Source of the DNA: Trueperaceae bacterium | GTDB taxonomy: Bacteria > Deinococcota > Deinococci > Deinococcales > Trueperaceae | Assembly: GCA_024636105.1 (NCBI GenBank) | Contig: JAGXHO010000124.1 | Span: forward strand, 1-6,997 | DNA: 6,997 nucleotides | Reading direction: 5' to 3' | Part shown: one piece after another, positions 6,453 through 6,997 of the stretch | Layout of the letters: each line of letters begins with the position of its first letter | How positions within the stretch are numbered: the stretch's first letter is position 1 | Made by a program: the position numbers and the translations under genes | The notes under the pieces: generated by a model | Databases searched by the model: none | What the model was told of the DNA's origin: nothing | What the model saw: only the letters and a program-made list of their open reading frames with translations

Positions 6453-6495
6453 GGCTGGCGGTCGCGGTCGGGGGCCGCCGTCGGCGGTACCAGCC
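6453..6495. repeat. Nested inverted repeat in the gap upstream of the flippase
   Basis: The 49-base gap between the unrecognised gene (stop at 6501) and the flippase start (6451) contains an outer inverted pair GGCTGG (6453-6458) and CCAGCC (6490-6495) and an inner hairpin CCGCC (6475-6479) / GGCGG (6483-6487) with a GTC loop. The RNA could fold just before the flippase start codon, which has no visible Shine-Dalgarno. It might be an attenuator, a translational control element or an operator. Short GC-rich arms make chance a real alternative. Confidence 0.35.
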
Positions 6496-6500
6496 AGACC

Positions 6501-6976
6501 TCACCCCCCCCGCACCAACCCCTCCTCGCCCCACTGCTTGACCCACCGCTGCAGCTCGCTGAGCTCCACACCGTGCGCGATCGCCAGCTCCTCGATGGTG
6601 GCGCCCTCGCCGAAGGCCTCGAGCACCTTCTGGCCGCGGGGGCCGAACGAGTGGCGGAAGCGCATCCAGCGGTCGGTCATGGGGTTGAGCGCGTCGCGCC
6701 CGCGGAGCGTGAGCGCGTAGGTGCGCGCCTCCCAGCCGGGGGTCTCGTCGGGGAGCTTGAGCTGCGCGCCGGGGTCGTCGATCAGCGCGAAGGGGCCGCG
6801 GCGCTGGGGCGCAGCCGCGACGCGCAACAGCGCGTCGCCGCGAACGACGAGCGCCACGCCCTCGGCGTCGACGGTGAGCCCGCTCCCTGGGGCGTCGCCC
6901 GTGGGCCGGGTGCGGCGCGCGGCGTAGCCGGCGACGGCGCCGGCGCTCACCGGGTCGAGCGGGACCAGCTCGAGGC
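6501..6976 (-). CDS. Unrecognised protein, 5'-truncated, helix-turn-helix-like C-terminus
   Basis: The frame ends with TGA at 6501 and is open rightward to the end of native sequence; at least 157 residues are encoded by complete codons from 6974. A GTG at 6950 could be a start (149 residues), but the preceding codons read L-E-L-V-P-L-D-P, which look like real protein, so the gene probably continues beyond the contig. The TAA that closes the frame further right lies in adapter, not in the gene. I do not recognise the family. The last 40 residues (G-A-T-I-E-E-L-A-I-A-H-G-V then E-L-Q-R-W-V-K-Q-W then G-L-V) have the spacing of a small helical or winged-helix domain like those seen in PqqD-type or HTH proteins; a charged R-W-M-R-F-R-H segment precedes it. 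It lies 49 bases upstream of the flippase on the same strand, probably in one operon. A regulator or glycan-assembly accessory role is only a guess. Confidence 0.65.
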
Positions 6977-6997
6977 CTGTCTCTTATACACATCTGA
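6977..6997. other. Nextera/Tn5 mosaic-end adapter remnant (artefact)
   Basis: Bases 6977-6995 are CTGTCTCTTATACACATCT, the complete 19-bp synthetic mosaic end used in Nextera libraries, and the final GA continues into the read-1-side Nextera adapter. The mosaic end is a hybrid of the natural Tn5 outside and inside ends and differs from both, so this is not a native transposon end. Everything from 6977 should be removed before annotation. On the minus strand it creates a false protein start (M-C-I-R-D-R). Confidence 0.97.

Noticed and set aside
5357..6541. 394-residue plus-strand open frame opposite the flippase
   Set aside because: It is Arg/Gly/Glu/His-rich low-complexity, has no recognisable motifs, and lies antisense to a clear flippase gene.
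6448..6993. Minus-strand open frame beginning M-C-I-R-D-R, Arg/Ala-rich
   Set aside because: Its start codon lies in adapter sequence, it overlaps both the unrecognised partial gene and the flippase start, and its Arg/Ala-rich composition is typical of shadow frames in GC-rich DNA.
6977..6995. Tn5-like transposon inverted end
   Set aside because: It is the synthetic mosaic end, not the natural Tn5 outside or inside end, and it continues into Nextera adapter at the contig edge.

Overview
The window is very GC-rich bacterial DNA, almost entirely coding, with several GTG starts and short stop/start overlaps. The only non-native sequence is the last 21 bases, which are Nextera (Tn5 mosaic end) sequencing adapter, so the biological sequence ends at about 6976. 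High GC, GTG starts and a cell-surface glycan gene set would fit an actinobacterium, a myxobacterium-like lineage or another GC-rich environmental bacterium. No RNA gene or marker gene is present to choose between these, and no phylum is claimed. The adapter remnant suggests a short-read, possibly metagenomic, assembly.

The plus strand (1-4613) carries five or six overlapping genes read left to right: the 3' end of an unrecognised gene with a Cys-Pro-Asp-Cys motif (1-363); a small membrane-anchored protein with a CBM60-like carbohydrate-binding signature (353-811); an O-antigen ligase/polymerase-type polytopic membrane protein (795-1979); a WecG/TagA/CpsF family glycosyltransferase (1976-2761); and two different TupA-type ATP-grasp proteins in tandem (2761-3666 and 3663-4613). 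All junctions overlap by 1 to 17 bases, as in one translationally coupled operon.

The minus strand (4626-6976) carries a second, converging set read right to left: a 5'-truncated unrecognised protein (6976-6501), a Wzx/PST-type polysaccharide flippase (6451-5120) ending in a collagen-like Gly-X-Y tail, and a hexapeptide-repeat acetyltransferase (5123-4626). The two sets meet tail to tail with only 12 bases between stop codons.

Together the genes make a coherent surface-polysaccharide locus. The WecG-type enzyme would add a sugar to a lipid-linked intermediate on the cytoplasmic face, the flippase would export the lipid-linked unit, and the Wzy/WaaL-type protein would polymerise or ligate it outside. 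The acetyltransferase would decorate it, and the TupA-like ATP-grasp pair may attach amino acids or peptides. The last role is inferred from the teichuronopeptide gene tupA that names the family. The most interesting element is the coupled pair of divergent TupA-like genes directly after the glycosyltransferase, which suggests an amino-acylated or peptidyl polysaccharide. No mobile element, CRISPR array, tRNA or rRNA was seen, and there is no gene-free stretch over 300 bases.
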